From the NCBI GenBank assembly GCA_020344215.1, contig CP070815.1, positions 2,864,916-2,917,397 on the forward strand: a stretch of DNA of 52,482 bases, written 5' to 3'. A program made the translations under genes and the position numbers. Positions 42,015 to 50,585 of this stretch are shown one piece after another. Numbering within the stretch: the first letter of the stretch is position 1; every line of letters begins with the position of its first letter. The stretch is from Gemmatimonadota bacterium (GTDB lineage Bacteria; Gemmatimonadota; Gemmatimonadetes; Palauibacterales; KS3-K002). Below the pieces are notes generated by a model. It searched no databases. It was not told the DNA's origin and saw only the letters and a list, made by a program, of their open reading frames with translations.

Positions 42015-42539
42015 ATGGCGAAAGAGAGCGTTCAGAAAAAGCTGGAGCGCGTCCGGCCTCCACGAGTGAACATCACTTACGAGGTCGAGACGGGCGACGC
42101 GATCGAGACAAAGGAATTGCCGTTCGTGATGGGGGTCCTGGGGGACTTCTCCGGCCAGCCGGCCGAGCCGCTGGCGAAGCTCAAGGACCGCAAGTTCACC
42201 GAGATCACGCTCGACAATTTCGACGACGTGCTGGCGGGCATGAAACCGCGCCTCCAGTACTCGGTGGAGAACAAGCTCAGCGAGGAGGGCGGCAAGATCG
42301 GCGTGGAACTCGAGTTCGAGAGCCTCGAGGACTTCGCGCCCGACCGGGTCGCCCGTCAGGTGGAGCCGATCGGTAAGCTCCTCGACCTGCGCAACCAGTT
42401 GGCCGACCTGCGAGGGAAGCTGCAGGGTAACGAGAGGTTGGAAGAGATCCTTCAGTCGGCGTTGAGCGATGAGGAGAAGTTGAACAAGCTCAAGGAAGAG
42501 ATGGCATCGGAGGCCGGCGACGAGGGAGGTGAGGAATGA
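42015..42539 (+). CDS. tssB: T6SS sheath small subunit TssB (VipA)
   Basis: 174-residue small subunit of the contractile sheath. Family features: a basic N-terminus, YEVETGDAIETKELPFVMGVLGDFSG, FTEITLDNFDDVLAGMKPRL and VELEFESLEDFAPDRVARQV, then helical heptads and an acidic tail. It forms the sheath with TssC around the Hcp tube; in other systems ClpV and TagJ bind the TssB N-terminus. Start set by GAGGAG 7 nt upstream. The stop overlaps tssC's ATG by 4 nt. It follows a 245-bp gap after the TssBC fusion, probably carrying the promoter of the rightward arm. Confidence 0.96.
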   Translation: MAKESVQKKLERVRPPRVNITYEVETGDAIETKELPFVMGVLGDFSGQPAEPLAKLKDRKFTEITLDNFDDVLAGMKPRLQYSVENKLSEEGGKIGVELEFESLEDFAPDRVARQVEPIGKLLDLRNQLADLRGKLQGNERLEEILQSALSDEEKLNKLKEEMASEAGDEGGEE

Positions 42540-44026
42540 TGGCGGAGGCCAAGAAGCCCGAAGAGGCCCAGCCCGCCGAGGAGACGGTCGAACTCAGTCT
42601 GCTCGACCAGATCGTTGAGGAAGGGCGGTTCGGCAAAGAAGAGTCCGCACAGGCCCGCGGTCGTGACATGGTCAAGCAGTTCGTCGCCGAGGTGCTCGAG
42701 GGGACCATCACCATATCCGCCGACACCGAGGCGATGTTGAACGCCCGCATCGCGGAGATCGACCGCTTAGTCTCGGCCCAGCTGGCCGAGGTCATGCACG
42801 CCGAGGAGTTCCAGAAGCTCGAAGGGAGCTGGCGCGGCTTGCACTACCTCCTCTCGCAGAGCGAGACCAGCGAGATGTTGAAGATCAAGATGCTCAACGT
42901 CTCGAAGAAGGAGCTGCTGCGCGACCTGAGGGGCGCGGCCGAGTTCGATCAAAGCGCCCTCTTCAAGAAGATCTACGAGGAGGAGTACGGGGTGTTCGGC
43001 GGCTCGCCGTTCGGCGCGATGCTGGGCGACTTCGAGTTCGCAAAGACTGGCCAGGACATCGAGCTGCTAGAGAAGGTTTCGCAGGTGGCGGCCGCCGCCC
43101 ACGCACCCTTCCTCAGTTCGGCCTCCCCGGAGATGTTCAATCTCGAGAGCTTCACACAGCTCGATGCGCCACGCGACCTCGCCAAGATCTTCGATACCAC
43201 CGAATACGCCAAGTGGAAACAGTTCCGCGAGAGCGAGGACTCGCGCTACGTGGCGCTCACCGTCCCGCGCATGCTGTTGCGCGAGCCTTATGGTAGCGAG
43301 ACGGTGCCCATCGATGCCTTCAACTATGAGGAGGGTGTCCACGGCACCGAGCACGACAAGTACCTATGGGGCAATGCGGCGTACGCGCTCGGCGCACGCG
43401 TCACCCAGGCGTTTGCCAGCTATGGCTGGTGCGCCACGATTCGCGGCGTCGAGAGCGGTGGCCTTGTCGAAGGTCTACCGGTCCACAACTTCAGGACCGA
43501 TTCCGGCGACGTGGCTATGAAGTGCCCGACCGAGACGCCCATCACGGATCGCCGCGAGAAAGAGCTGGCCGATCTCGGCTTCGCGCCGCTCGTCCACTGC
43601 AAAGGCACGGCCGATGCCGCCTTCTTCAGCGTGCAGTCGGCGCAGAAGCCCAAGAAGTACCAGCAGGACGCGGCGACGGCCAACGCTCGGATCTCGGCTC
43701 AGCTGCCCTACATATTCGCCGTCTCGCGTTTCGCGCATTATCTGAAGTCGATGATGCGCGACAAGATCGGCGGCTACATGGCGAAGAGCCAGGTGCAAAC
43801 GTTCCTTAACAACTGGATCGCCAACTACGTCGTCGCCAATCCGGACGCACCACTGTCCGTCAAGGCTACGCGTCCGCTCGCCGAAGCGCGTATCGACGTT
43901 GAGGAAATTCCGGGCAAACCCGGCGCGTATCATGCCGTCGCTTTCCTCCGGCCGCACTTCCAACTGGAGGAACTGAGCGTGGCCATGCGGTTGGTCGCTG
44001 AGCTTCCCGCTCCAGCTCAGAAGTAG
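42536..44026 (+). CDS. tssC: T6SS sheath large subunit TssC (VipB)
   Basis: 496-residue large sheath subunit. Recognisable blocks: KLEGSWRGLHYLLSQSETS, GAMLGDFEF, PFLSSASPEMFNLESF, RMLLREPYG, GTEHDKYLWGNAAYALG, FAVSRFAHYLKSMMRDKIGG and the C-terminal FLRPHFQLEELSVAMRLVAELP. With TssB it forms the contractile sheath that drives the Hcp tube outward. Overlaps tssB by 4 nt (ATGA), so their translation is coupled. Full length and intact, in contrast to the truncated TssC part of the upstream fusion. Confidence 0.97.
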   Translation: MMAEAKKPEEAQPAEETVELSLLDQIVEEGRFGKEESAQARGRDMVKQFVAEVLEGTITISADTEAMLNARIAEIDRLVSAQLAEVMHAEEFQKLEGSWRGLHYLLSQSETSEMLKIKMLNVSKKELLRDLRGAAEFDQSALFKKIYEEEYGVFGGSPFGAMLGDFEFAKTGQDIELLEKVSQVAAAAHAPFLSSASPEMFNLESFTQLDAPRDLAKIFDTTEYAKWKQFRESEDSRYVALTVPRMLLREPYGSETVPIDAFNYEEGVHGTEHDKYLWGNAAYALGARVTQAFASYGWCATIRGVESGGLVEGLPVHNFRTDSGDVAMKCPTETPITDRREKELADLGFAPLVHCKGTADAAFFSVQSAQKPKKYQQDAATANARISAQLPYIFAVSRFAHYLKSMMRDKIGGYMAKSQVQTFLNNWIANYVVANPDAPLSVKATRPLAEARIDVEEIPGKPGAYHAVAFLRPHFQLEELSVAMRLVAELPAPAQK

Positions 44027-44060
44027 CTCGATTATAACCTCTGCCGAGGAGGAACCAAAA

Positions 44061-44552
44061 ATGGCATTTGACGCATTCCTTACCGTCGAAGGCGTGGACA
44101 GCCAGTCGACGAGGAAGGGTTTCGAGAGCCAAATCGAGATCACCTCCTTCAATTGGGGCGTGAACAACCCCACCAGCGTCATGTACGGTGCAGGCTCAGG
44201 ATCGGGGAAGGCGACCCTGACCAGCTTCAACATCACGAAGAAGACCGATATGTCGAGCCCGCAGCTCTTCCAAGCCTGCTGCCTGGGCAAGCACTTCCCC
44301 AGCGCGACCGTGACGCTGCACAAGGCCGCAGGCGAAGAGCCGATCGACTACCTGAAGCTCGACTTCACCGACGTGTTCGTCACCGATATGCAGTGGGCCG
44401 GCACAAGTGGTATGGGCGAAGACGTGCCCGAGGAGTCCGTCGCCTTCACCTTCGGTAAGGTCTCGATGACCTACAACACGCAGAAGCCCGACGGCTCCAA
44501 GGACAAGGCAATCGTAGCCAGCTACAGCCCGAAGACGGGCACCACGGAATAG
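44061..44552 (+). CDS. hcp: T6SS tube protein Hcp
   Basis: 163-residue Hcp1-family protein whose hexamers stack into the T6SS inner tube. Signatures: FLTVEGVDSQSTRKGFE, IEITSFNWGVNNP, GSGKATLTSFNITKKTDMSSPQLFQACCLGKHF and a C-terminal beta segment VSMTYNTQKPDGSKDKA. No extra C-terminal effector domain. Start set by a strong GAGGAGG 8 nt upstream, the best ribosome binding site in the locus, as expected for a highly expressed tube subunit. Lies between tssC (34 nt) and tagJ. Confidence 0.96.
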   Translation: MAFDAFLTVEGVDSQSTRKGFESQIEITSFNWGVNNPTSVMYGAGSGSGKATLTSFNITKKTDMSSPQLFQACCLGKHFPSATVTLHKAAGEEPIDYLKLDFTDVFVTDMQWAGTSGMGEDVPEESVAFTFGKVSMTYNTQKPDGSKDKAIVASYSPKTGTTE

Positions 44553-44572
44553 ACAACACCGGGGATTCCTGC

Positions 44573-45289
44573 GTGAAGGCTCATGAGCTGTACCACGCGG
44601 GAAAGCTCGACGAAGCCATCGAGTCGCTGAGCGCCGAACTGCGGAGCAATCCGACCGACGCTCAGCGACGAACTTTCCTGTTCGAGCTGCTTGGCTTCGC
44701 CGGCGAGCTGGACCGCGCGGAAAAGCAGCTGGGTGTGATCGCCCAGGGCAGTCCCGAGGCCGCTATGGGCGCGGTGCTGTATCAGAGCGCGCTCCATGCT
44801 GAGCGGATCCGCCAGCAGATGTTCTTGGCCGGGGACTACCCCCGCGGGCCCGCACCGCGCCCACCGTCGGGGACGTTGAACGGCGTCCCATTCGGGGCGA
44901 TCCAGGACGGAGACCCGCGTATCGGCGCTCGCCTCGAAGTGTTCGCCGCCGGGCAGTATACGTGGATACCGCTCGAGCACATCGCGTCCGTTCACTTGTC
45001 GGCCCCGAAGAAACTGCGTGACCTCCTCTGGGCTGCGGCGACTGTCCGCACGGGACCCGGCTTCAAGGGCGTCGAGCTGGGCGAGGTGCTGATACCGATC
45101 ATGGCACCCTTGAGCTGGCAACATGCCGATGACGCCGTGCGACTGGGTCGCGTGACGGAATGGCAGGAACTCGAGGACGGTAGCCAGGTGCCGATCGGGC
45201 AGAAGCTGTTACTCGTCGATGAAGAGGAGTTCCCGATCCTCGAAGTGCGCGAGCTGGATCTCGATCCGCCCCCCGACACCGCTGGCTAA
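44573..45289 (+). CDS. tagJ: T6SS accessory protein TagJ (ImpE family)
   Basis: 238-residue cytoplasmic protein of the ImpE/TagJ family. The N-terminus is TPR-like (ELYHAGKLDEAIESLSAELRSNPTDAQRRTFLFELLGF), and the C-terminal domain carries DGDPRIGARLEVFAAGQYTWIPLEHI, typical of the family. In other species TagJ binds the N-terminus of TssB together with ClpV and helps sheath recycling. GTG start at 44573, 20 nt after hcp, with GGGGAT before it. Its presence fits the ClpV encoded downstream. Confidence 0.9.
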   Translation: MKAHELYHAGKLDEAIESLSAELRSNPTDAQRRTFLFELLGFAGELDRAEKQLGVIAQGSPEAAMGAVLYQSALHAERIRQQMFLAGDYPRGPAPRPPSGTLNGVPFGAIQDGDPRIGARLEVFAAGQYTWIPLEHIASVHLSAPKKLRDLLWAAATVRTGPGFKGVELGEVLIPIMAPLSWQHADDAVRLGRVTEWQELEDGSQVPIGQKLLLVDEEEFPILEVRELDLDPPPDTAG

Positions 45290-45297
45290 GAGCTACG

Positions 45298-47151
45298 ATG
45301 CCGCTGCGTGACGACCTGTTGAACCCGATCGCTGGTGCAAGTCCGGGCGGGATTGACCTGCTCGAGGATCCTGTCTATCTGCAGCTCAAGGAAGCGCGCC
45401 GCGAAGACGATGTCCTTCCGCAGGGCGATTGGGAGCACAAGCGCAAGACCGCAGACTACGCGCTCGTGATCAAGCTGGCCAGCGAGACGCTGGCCAAGAA
45501 GTCGAAGGATCTCTGGGTCGCCGCCTGGCTGAGCGAGGCACTGCTGCGGCGTGAAGGGTTCGGCGGTCTTCGCGAAGGTCTCGACCTCATTCGCGCTCTA
45601 CTCGAGGGCTTCTGGGACCATCTCTATCCCGAGCTCGAGGATGGGGACGCCGAGCTCCGGGCCGCTCCGCTCTCTTGGGTCGGCCTCTACCTGGAGCCGG
45701 CCGTCAAGTCCGTGCCTCTCAACAAGAGCGGCCACGGGTTCTTCCAGTACATGGGCGCCCGGACCGCCGGCTACGAGGCGGATGCCGAAGCCGATCCTGC
45801 CCGCAAGGAGGCGCGGGAGGAGGCGATCGCTGCGGGCAGACCGACGTTGGAGGAGTTTCACCAGGGCTTCGATGCCACGCCGAAGCCCTTCTACAAGCAG
45901 TTGGCCGCAGACCTGCGCGGCTGCCTGGCGACGCTCAAGGTGCTGGACGAGTTTGGCGAAGCCAAGTTCGGGGAAGTCGCCCCGAACTACCGCAAGCTCC
46001 GGCAGGCGCTAACCGACGTTCAGGAAGGAGTTGACGATCTCCTGGCCAAGAAGCTGGAAGTCGACCCCGATCCCCCGGAGCTCGAGCCCATGTTCGATGA
46101 GACTGGTGCGACGATGGCTACAGCGGAAAGTGAGAAGGGTCTGCCGGTGGAGCCGGTGGACGCCAACGATGCTGCAGCCCGGATCGCCGCGGCGGCCGGC
46201 TTCCTGCAACGCCAGGAGCCGACGAACCCGGCGTCTTACCTCCTGCTGCGCGGCTTCCGTTGGGGCGAGCTGCGAGTCCAGGGTGGCGAGCTCGACCCGA
46301 AACTGCTCTCGGCACCGCCGACCCAGGTGCGCACTCACCTGAAGACACTGCTGCTCGACGAGAAGTGGGATCAGCTTCTGCAGGAGTGCGAGAGGGTGAT
46401 GGCGATGCCGCACGGTCGCGGCTGGCTCGACCTGCAGCGCTACGTGCTGACGGCCTGCTACAAGCTGGGAAGCGAATACGATTACGTCGCCGCCGCGATC
46501 CTCGGGTCGCTGACAGCACTCCTGCGTGACCTGCCGCAGTTGCCCGAGCTCACCCTGATGGATGACACACCCACGGCGAACGAGGAGACCCGGGACTGGC
46601 TCGCCGGCGTCCTCGGCGATGCAGATGAGCTGCCGGACTTTATCCTGCCGAGCAAGGCGGCGGTTTCCGAAGCGGGCCGACCAGGTACGCCGGCTCTCGA
46701 CCGGGCTATGGTCGAGGTGCGCGGCGGGAAACCGGACAAGGCGATCGAGATCCTAATGGCCGAGGTCGAGCGTGAGAAGAGTGAGCGCGCCCGATTCCTC
46801 AGCCGCTCCGAGATCGCCGGTATCATGGTGGACGCCGGCCATGAAGCGGTCGCGATGCCCATCCTCAAGGAGCTGCTCCAAAAGGTCGAATCGCACCGAC
46901 TCGAGGAGTGGGAAGAAGGTGGGGTCGTAGCCCGCCCCATGGGTCTGCTCTACCGCTGCATGGAAGCACTCGGCGAGTCCGATTCCACCAAGCACGACCT
47001 CTACCTGCGGATCTGCCGTCTCGATCCCGTGCAGGCCATCGGCTTCCCCGGCGGAGCGGCCAAAGCTGGCAAACAGGATGCGGGGGCGGCGGACTCCGAT
47101 GTCCGCGTGGTCGATCTATCGGCCGGTGAGTCGCCGGTAGATGATGGCTAA
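45298..47151 (+). CDS. tssA: T6SS protein TssA (ImpA N-domain)
   Basis: 617-residue TssA. The ImpA N-terminal domain spans about residues 10-130 (LNPIAGASPGGIDLLEDPVYLQLKEARRE, DWEHKRKTADYALVIKLASETLAKKSKDL, LRALLEGFWDHLYPELEDGD). The middle is helical, and the C-terminal region with a Ser/Arg-rich helical hairpin (ARFLSRSEIAGIMVDAGH) is of the large TssA type that coordinates baseplate, tail tube and sheath assembly. ATG at 45298, 8 nt after tagJ. Its end overlaps tssE by 11 nt. Confidence 0.93.
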   Translation: MPLRDDLLNPIAGASPGGIDLLEDPVYLQLKEARREDDVLPQGDWEHKRKTADYALVIKLASETLAKKSKDLWVAAWLSEALLRREGFGGLREGLDLIRALLEGFWDHLYPELEDGDAELRAAPLSWVGLYLEPAVKSVPLNKSGHGFFQYMGARTAGYEADAEADPARKEAREEAIAAGRPTLEEFHQGFDATPKPFYKQLAADLRGCLATLKVLDEFGEAKFGEVAPNYRKLRQALTDVQEGVDDLLAKKLEVDPDPPELEPMFDETGATMATAESEKGLPVEPVDANDAAARIAAAAGFLQRQEPTNPASYLLLRGFRWGELRVQGGELDPKLLSAPPTQVRTHLKTLLLDEKWDQLLQECERVMAMPHGRGWLDLQRYVLTACYKLGSEYDYVAAAILGSLTALLRDLPQLPELTLMDDTPTANEETRDWLAGVLGDADELPDFILPSKAAVSEAGRPGTPALDRAMVEVRGGKPDKAIEILMAEVEREKSERARFLSRSEIAGIMVDAGHEAVAMPILKELLQKVESHRLEEWEEGGVVARPMGLLYRCMEALGESDSTKHDLYLRICRLDPVQAIGFPGGAAKAGKQDAGAADSDVRVVDLSAGESPVDDG

Positions 47152-47626
47152 GCGGGAAGCCGAACGGAGCGTCCAGCCGTCCTTACTCGACCGGCTGATC
47201 GACAGAGATCCAGCCAGTTCCGTCGATCCGCAGGTTGCCTGGGCGGCGTCCGTCAAGGAGCTGAAAGACGCGGTGCGTCGCGATCTCGAGTGGCTGCTCA
47301 ATACGCGGCGCATCGTCCACACGGCGCCCGAATCGTTCTCCGAAGTATCGCAATCACTCTACCACTACGGATTGCCGGACGTCAGCTCGCTGAGCGCCGA
47401 TTCGCCCGAGACGGAGGTGCGGCTGATGCGACAGGTCGAAGAGACCATCAAGCTCTTCGAGCCGCGATTGTCCAACATCCGCGTCTCCGCGGCGCCAACC
47501 GATGAGAAGGGCGCGCGTCAGATCCGCTTCTTGATCGATGCGCTGCTGCAGATGGAGCCGAGCCCGGAGCAGGTAGTGTTCGACACCGTCCTCGAGATCT
47601 CGAGCTGCAAGTTCGAGGTCAGGTGA
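47141..47626 (+). CDS. tssE: T6SS baseplate protein TssE (gp25-like)
   Basis: 161-residue gp25-like baseplate subunit. Seen: PSLLDRLIDRDP, then VRRDLEWLLNTRRIVHTAPESFSEVSQSLYHYGLPDVSSL, the characteristic gp25 core where a conserved EWLLNTR-type segment nucleates the sheath. Cytoplasmic baseplate wedge component with TssF and TssG. The double ATG at 47141 overlaps the tssA stop by 11 nt; the next gene starts 7 nt after its stop. Confidence 0.93.
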   Translation: MMAKREAERSVQPSLLDRLIDRDPASSVDPQVAWAASVKELKDAVRRDLEWLLNTRRIVHTAPESFSEVSQSLYHYGLPDVSSLSADSPETEVRLMRQVEETIKLFEPRLSNIRVSAAPTDEKGARQIRFLIDALLQMEPSPEQVVFDTVLEISSCKFEVR

Positions 47627-47633
47627 GAACGCA

Positions 47634-49472
47634 ATGCGTGACGACCTGTTGTACTACTACGAGCGCGAACTCACCTTCCTTCGCCGCATGGGGGCGGAGT
47701 TCGGGCAGAAATACCCCAAGATCGCCTCACGCCTGCTGCTCGAGGCAAGTAAGTGCGAGGACCCCCACGTCGAACGCCTGCTCGAGGGGTTCGCCTTCCT
47801 CGCCGCGCGTGTCCAGCTCAAGATCGACGACGATTTCTCCGAGATCAGCGAAGCCCTGCTCAGCATCCTCTACCCGCACTACATTCGGCCGATTCCGTCC
47901 ATGTCGCTGGTCGAGTTCCAGCTCGATCCCAAGCAGGGCAAGCTGACCAGCGGGCTGCACATACCTCGCGGTTCGCTGCTCTTCACACGCCCCGTCAGCG
48001 GCGTCCCCTGCAGGTTCAGAACCTGTTACGACACGACGCTCTGGCCTTTGACCGTCGCGGCGGCCCAGTGGCGAACACCCGATCAACTGAAGCCACCGGT
48101 GAAGGCGACGGATGCCGTGGCCGCGCTGCGCCTGGAGCTACGCTGTCTGCCGGGCGTGAAATTCGAGGATCTGGAGCTGGAGACGCTGCGTCTCCATCTC
48201 AGCGGCGAGGGTGCACTCGTCTCGACACTCTACGAACTGCTGTGCAACAACTGCACGCGGGTTCTGGTCCGCCATCCGGCGCACCCCAAGCGCCAGCCGC
48301 TCACTTTCCCGGCAAGCGTGGTGAGGCCCGTCGGGTTCGGCGAGGATGAAGGCATGCTGCCGTTCCCGCGGCGGTCGTTTCTCGGCTACCGGTTGCTGCA
48401 GGAGTACTTCACGTTCCCGCAGAAGTTCTTCTTCTTCGATTTGTCGGTGTTTGAGGCGGTGCGGGCCGCCGGCTTCGGCGAGAAGCTCGAGATTGTCTTG
48501 CTTATCGCGCCGTTCGAGCGCAGTGAGTGGCGCGAGATGCTGGAGGCGGGCGTCTCCGAGAGAGTCATCCGGCTGGGTTGTGCGCCGATCGTCAACCTGT
48601 TCAGCAAGGAGTCGGAGCCGATACGCCTAACCCAGCGGATGTATGAGTACCCGGTCGTGGCTGACGCGCGCCGGCGGCAGCACACCGGCGTCTTCTCGGT
48701 CGACGAGGTCGTCGGAGTCGTGCCGGGTTCCTCGGAGCGCCCGCGCTTCGAGCCGTTCTACTCCTATCGTCACGGCGGCAACGGCGGCGGAGAACAGATG
48801 TTCTGGTACGCCAAACGTCAGCCGAGCGGCTGGAGTGCCGAAGACGCGACAGAGGTTCTCGTCTCGTTCGTCGATCTCTCCGCTCGCCCCGTGCGGCCGG
48901 CGCTGGATGCGGTGACGGCGAAGCTGACCTGCTTCAACGGCGATCTGCCCAGCCGCTTGCCGATCGGCGATGAGGCCGGGGACTGGACGCTCGAGGGCGG
49001 CGGACCGGTCGAGCGGATCGTCACTCTCGTTAAGCCGACCCCGGTCGTGCAACCGCCACTGGGCAAGGCGCAGCTCTGGAGATTGATCTCCCAGCTCAGC
49101 CTCAATCACGTCTCACTGGTGGAAGGCGGAACCGAGGGGCTACAGGAGCTCCTCCGCCTGCACAATTTCGGGGACGCCCTGGCCGCGGAGAAACAGATCC
49201 AGGGCGTGACGGCGGTGCGGAGTAGCCCCTGCTACTCTCGCATCGAGAGCGAGCATGGGCTGACGTTCGCCCGCGGCCACCGCGTCGAGATCGAGTTCGA
49301 TGAAGAGCACTTCACCGGTGGCGGCGTCTATCTGTTCGCCAGCGTTCTGGAGCATTTCCTAGGGCTGCACTCTACCATCAACAGTTTCTGCATCCTGGCT
49401 GCCCGCACGCCGCAACGGAAGGAGATGCTACGGGAATGGCCGCCGAGAGCCGGCTGGAAGGCTCTCCTGTGA
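47634..49472 (+). CDS. tssF: T6SS baseplate protein TssF (VasA)
   Basis: 612-residue TssF, a wedge component of the T6SS baseplate. Features: LLYYYERELTFLRRMGAEFGQKYPKIASRLLLEASKCEDPHVERLLEGFAFLAARVQLKIDDDF, the classic N-terminal block of the family; later GYRLLQEYFTFPQKFFFFDL and a C-terminal FTGGGVYLFASVLEHFLGLHSTINSFC. Length matches. It shares 37 nt with tssG, so production of the two is coupled. Start: ATG at 47634 after GTGAGAACGCA. Confidence 0.96.
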   Translation: MRDDLLYYYERELTFLRRMGAEFGQKYPKIASRLLLEASKCEDPHVERLLEGFAFLAARVQLKIDDDFSEISEALLSILYPHYIRPIPSMSLVEFQLDPKQGKLTSGLHIPRGSLLFTRPVSGVPCRFRTCYDTTLWPLTVAAAQWRTPDQLKPPVKATDAVAALRLELRCLPGVKFEDLELETLRLHLSGEGALVSTLYELLCNNCTRVLVRHPAHPKRQPLTFPASVVRPVGFGEDEGMLPFPRRSFLGYRLLQEYFTFPQKFFFFDLSVFEAVRAAGFGEKLEIVLLIAPFERSEWREMLEAGVSERVIRLGCAPIVNLFSKESEPIRLTQRMYEYPVVADARRRQHTGVFSVDEVVGVVPGSSERPRFEPFYSYRHGGNGGGEQMFWYAKRQPSGWSAEDATEVLVSFVDLSARPVRPALDAVTAKLTCFNGDLPSRLPIGDEAGDWTLEGGGPVERIVTLVKPTPVVQPPLGKAQLWRLISQLSLNHVSLVEGGTEGLQELLRLHNFGDALAAEKQIQGVTAVRSSPCYSRIESEHGLTFARGHRVEIEFDEEHFTGGGVYLFASVLEHFLGLHSTINSFCILAARTPQRKEMLREWPPRAGWKALL

Positions 49473-50569
49473 GCGAGCCGCAATATCCGGACGGCGGGCC
49501 GGAGCTGGAAGAGCGGGTCGAGGAAGCGACGCCGCCCGCAGGCCAGGTTCCAGAGGTTGAGGCTATCGTGGACCTCAGCGAGCTGGAGGCCGAGCTCGCT
49601 GGGGACCCCCGCTCATTCTCCTTCTTTCAGGCTATACGTCTGCTCGAACGGTTGTTGCGTGGCCGGGCGCAGGTCGGTGGCTCCGGCGACCCGGCCGCTG
49701 AAGTAGCGCGCTTCAAGGTCGCCCCCTCCATCGCGTTTCCGGCCAGTGAGATCCAGGCACTAGAGCTACGGGCTGGCGAGCCGGCGGAGATGACAGTCAA
49801 CTTCATGGGGCTCACCGGCCCGCTCGGCGTCCTCCCTTACTACTACACCCTTCTCGTCGCCGATCGAGTAGCGGCGCGCGACCGGGCCCTCAAGGACTTT
49901 CTCGACATCTTCCATCACCGCATCATCTCACTGTTCTATCGGGCCTGGAAGAGGAGCCGCTTCGCCGTCACTTACGAGCGCGGTGAGAGGGATCGCGCCA
50001 CCGAGCATCTTCTCGACCTGATCGGCTTGGGCCTGTCGAGCCATCAGAACCGCATGGCCGTGCGCGACGAGGTGCTCCTGTTCTACTCCGGGCTGCTCGC
50101 GCCGGAGCGGCGGTCCGCCATCGGCTTGGAGCAGCTGCTCGAGGACTATTTCCAGGTACCCGTCGAGGTCGAGCAGTTCGTTGGGGGCTGGTACCCATTG
50201 TCCAGGGAGACGCAGACCAGCATCGGCGACGAGACGAGCGCCTCCAGCCAGCTCGGCCTGGGTGCCGTGGCCGGGGATGAGATCTGGGACCAGCAGGCCC
50301 GGGTCCGTGTCAGGATCGGGCCCCTAACCCGTGAACAGTACGACCAGTTCTTGCCTACCGGGTCCGCCTACGAGCCGCTACGCGATCTGACACGCTTCTA
50401 CTGCGAAGACCAGTTCGACTTCGAGGTCCAGCTCGTGATGGCCGGAGATGAAGTCCCCGGTTTCGTCGTCGGTGCGGATGAGGAAGCCGCCCTGCCCCTG
50501 GGCTGGAGCACGTGGATAAGGACCGCGCCGTTCGAGCGCGATGCGGACGAGGCGGTCCTCAGGCTCTGA
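49436..50569 (+). CDS. tssG: T6SS baseplate protein TssG
   Basis: 377-residue TssG. Family features: SFFQAIRLLERLLRGRA, a FMGLTGPLGVLPYYYT block in the core, FLDIFHHRIISLFYRAWKRSR and a C-terminal LPTGSAYEPLRDLTRFY segment. Partner of TssF and TssE in the baseplate wedge. The ATG at 49436 has GGAAGGAG 11 nt upstream and lies inside tssF; a GTG at 49469 overlapping the tssF stop (GTGA) is the alternative start. Both keep the domain intact. Confidence 0.94.
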   Translation: MAAESRLEGSPVSEPQYPDGGPELEERVEEATPPAGQVPEVEAIVDLSELEAELAGDPRSFSFFQAIRLLERLLRGRAQVGGSGDPAAEVARFKVAPSIAFPASEIQALELRAGEPAEMTVNFMGLTGPLGVLPYYYTLLVADRVAARDRALKDFLDIFHHRIISLFYRAWKRSRFAVTYERGERDRATEHLLDLIGLGLSSHQNRMAVRDEVLLFYSGLLAPERRSAIGLEQLLEDYFQVPVEVEQFVGGWYPLSRETQTSIGDETSASSQLGLGAVAGDEIWDQQARVRVRIGPLTREQYDQFLPTGSAYEPLRDLTRFYCEDQFDFEVQLVMAGDEVPGFVVGADEEAALPLGWSTWIRTAPFERDADEAVLRL

Positions 50570-50585
50570 CAGCGAGTGAAAGAAC